From: Diadophis punctatus similis
Taxonomy: Eukaryota; Chordata; Lepidosauria; Squamata; Dipsadidae
Direction of reading: 5' to 3'
Length of the DNA stretch: 64,000 nucleotides
Assembly: GCA_023053685.1 (NCBI GenBank)
Contig: JALIGW010000001.1
Location: forward strand, 155,471,466-155,535,465
A program made the position numbers and the translations under genes. Below the pieces are notes generated by a model. That model searched no databases and was not told the DNA's origin. It saw nothing but the letters and a program-made list of their open reading frames with translations. Below, one piece after another: positions 61,948 to 64,000 of this stretch (position 1 is its first letter; every line of letters starts with the position of its first letter).

Positions 61948-63575
61948 ATTTAATTTAATTTAATTTAATAGATTTGTATGCCGCCCAACTCCCGGGGGAC
62001 TCTGGGCGGCTCACAACATATCCAAATCTATTACAATAAAAACATCACAGTTAAAAAGATATAAAAAAATTAAAAAGAAAATCTCCAACATTCATAACAA
62101 GGGGGGAGACCCAGAGATAATATGCTCGGTCTCACTTTCACCCCGCCTGCCGGAAGAGCCACGTTTTTATTGCTTTCCGGAAGGCCAGCAGGGTGGGGAT
62201 GGCTCTGATCTCCGGAGGAAGTTGGTTCCATAGGGAGGGAGCTCCCACAGAGAAGGCTCTCCCCCTAGGCCCCGCCAACCGACATTGTTTGGTTGATGGG
62301 ACCTGGAGAAGACCCACTCTGTGGGACCTAACTGGTCGTAGGGAGGTATGCGGCAGGATGCGGTCCCGAAGGTAACCTGGCCCTGAGCCATGTAGGGCTT
62401 TAAAGGTAACGACCAACACCTTAAATTGGATCCGGAGACTAATGGGCAACCAATGCAGCTGCCGGAGGACAGGTGTTACATGGGTGTACCTGGGCACACC
62501 CACCACGGCACGAGCAGCTGCATTTTGCACCAATTGTAGTCTCCGGATACTCTTCAAGGGTAGCCCCATGTAGAGCGCATTGCAGTAATCCAGCCGGGAG
62601 GTGATAAGGGCGTGGGTGACTGTGAGTAGCGCCTCCCTCTCCAAGAAGGGTCGCAATTGGTGCACTAGGCGAACCTGTGCAAAGGTCCCCCTAGCCACAG
62701 CTGAAAGATGTTGCTCCAATTTTAGCTGTGGGTCTAGGAGGACACCCAAATTGCGAACCCGTTCTGAGGGAGTTAATTTCTCTCCCCCAAGAACCAAGGA
62801 GGGACAATTGACATAATCCTTGGGAGGCAATATCCACAGCCACTCGGTCTTGTCAGGGTTGAGCTTTAGCCGGTTCTTCCCCATCCAGACCCTAACATCG
62901 TCCAGGCAGCGGCACATTACGTCGACGGCTTCCCTGAATTGAGACGGGGTGGAGATGTACAACTGGGTATCATCAGCATATTGCTGATACCTCACCCCGT
63001 GTCGACGGATGATCTCACCCAGTGGTTTCATGTAGATGTTAAACAGGATGGGCGAGAGGACCGAGCCCTGCGGCACCCCACAAAGTAGGGGCCTAGGGCT
63101 CGACATCTGCCCCCCTGTCAACACCGACTGCGTCCTGTCAGAGAGGTAGGAGGAGAACCACTGTAACACAGTGCCGCCCACTCCCACCTCGCCGAGACGA
63201 CGCAGAAGGATACCATGGTCAATGGTATCGAAAGCCGCTGAGAGGTCAAGTAGCACCAGGATGGAGGAATGACCCCCATCCCGGGCTCGCCAGAGGTCAT
63301 CCATCAGAGTGACCAAAGCCGTTTCCGTACTGTAGCCGCGCCTGAAACCCGATTGAAAGGGATCCAGAAAATCAGTGTCATCCAACAGCCGTAGGAGTTG
63401 GAGTGCCACCACTTTCTCTACAACCTTCCCCGCGAAGGGAAGGTTGGAGACCGGACGGAAGTTCTTTAAATCCGCTGGGTCCAGGGAAGGCTTCTTGAGG
63501 AGGGGCCTCACCACCGCGACTTTTAAGGGCCGCGGGACAGATATTAAAAAACAAGAATGAAATTGGGCATCCTTG
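61948..63575 (-). mobile_element. L2/CR1-like LINE, 5'-truncated, with 3' end
   Basis: On the - strand the reverse-transcriptase frame comes first. The 3' UTR follows, with a terminal hairpin-like CCGCCCAGAGTCCCCCGGGA / GGGCGGCATACAAATC and then (TTAAA)n. The 5' end, including endonuclease and ORF1, is missing. Confidence 0.9.
62138..63514 (-). pseudogene. L2-like reverse transcriptase, C-terminal 458 codons open
   Basis: This is the reverse transcriptase of a non-LTR retrotransposon. Motifs in order: LKNFRPVSNLPFAGKVVEKV near the start, DPFQSGFRRGYSTETALV, LLDLSAAFDTIDH (first catalytic Asp), GVPQGSVLSPILFNIYM, then QYADDTQLY (catalytic YADD) and LKLNPDKTEWL, and the C-terminal PSLWNQLPPEIRAIPTLLAF with KTWLFRQAG. 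The end pattern is L2-like. The frame is uninterrupted and runs a little upstream (about 63560) without an ATG; the first codon of the open segment is GTG. It is intact as far as it goes but cannot be autonomous because the 5' half is gone. Confidence 0.93.
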
Positions 63576-63614
63576 TTTAGCTCCCCTAAATAGTGGAAAA
63601 GTAGGAGAAAAGGT

Positions 63615-63761
63615 CTTTGGTGCTCTCTGAGCTTGGTTGTGTTCTTGCAGATGTTTCATTACCCAAACTAGGTACATCATCAATGTTAGTCATGATGATG
63701 TTACCTAGTTTGGATAATGAAACATCTGCAAGAAAACAACCAAGCTCAGAAAGCACCAAAG
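63615..63761. repeat. Foldback repeat family A, complete palindrome
   Basis: CTTTGGTGCTCTCTGAGCTT on the left is inverted on the right as AAGCTCAGAAAGCACCAAAG. The arms are about 67 bases each and more than 90 per cent alike, centred near 63688. Inner arms carry ATGTTTCATTACCCAAACTA and its inverse. Confidence 0.9.
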
Positions 63762-64000
63762 ACCCTTTATTTCAATCCTAAACGACAAATATTCTCCTTT
63801 ATAGGAGAAAACATACCGTTAATCTTCACTTTAGACACAGGGGACCCATACAACAGCTTAATCTATTTTCTTACACATCCATTTAAGGAATATAGATTCT
63901 ATATTTGTATCAAATTCTTTAAAGATCTAGGTATGTGTATACAAAAAGATATAACTCAATTAGTAACATGTAATATGAGTAAAATAGAGAGGCTTCTTCA
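63762..64000. other. Window end
   Basis: AT-rich sequence. ATTCTCCTTTATAGGAG continues the family A repeat downstream flank also seen after 10690. Confidence 0.4.

Noticed and set aside
62193..62816. + strand frames opposite the LINE
   Set aside because: They are shadows of the reverse transcriptase frame on the - strand.

Overview
This is a vertebrate nuclear window, almost certainly squamate and most likely snake. It holds spliced genes with GT-AG introns, tRNA-derived SINEs, L2- and CR1-type LINE copies, a Tc1/mariner fragment, very many short hAT-type MITEs with 8-bp target duplications, and long AAAT, GAAG and CA/GA microsatellites. The assignment to snakes rests on repeat style and is an inference; no species-diagnostic gene is present.

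Only two protein-coding genes are supported. At the left, on the + strand, lies the terminal coding exon of PCSK2 (prohormone convertase 2; 4391-4877), followed by 3' UTR. Converging on it from the - strand is a complete BFSP1 gene (filensin, a beaded-filament protein of the lens). Its eight coding exons run from the ATG at 45919 to the stop at 18564 and join in frame into a 661-residue protein. The PCSK2-BFSP1 tail-to-tail order matches human chromosome 20p12. The two genes are neighbours by descent and show no sign of working together: PCSK2 processes peptide hormones in secretory granules, BFSP1 builds lens fibre cytoskeleton.

Layout: 1-4390 PCSK2 terminal intron, with an L1-like insertion (756-1547) and a SINE; 4391-about 5300 PCSK2 last exon and UTR; about 5300-18285 intergenic (nearly repeat-free up to 10 kb, then MITEs, SINEs and CR1); 18286-45919 BFSP1, whose introns are crowded with nested transposons; 46-64 kb upstream flank of BFSP1 with MITEs, SINEs, two foldback repeat families, an L2-like reverse transcriptase remnant (ORF 62138-63514, - strand), and one unexplained exon-like open frame near 57.7 kb.

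The most interesting material is in the repeats. Over a dozen hAT MITEs from several families have readable 8-bp target duplications. One SINE has a tRNA-like head joined to a CR1 tail. Two SINE copies have grown AAAT arrays of about 135 bp from their 3' ends. A SPIN-like MITE is present. Two foldback families have arms that carry a hammerhead-ribozyme-like core. No CRISPR, operon or prokaryotic feature is present.
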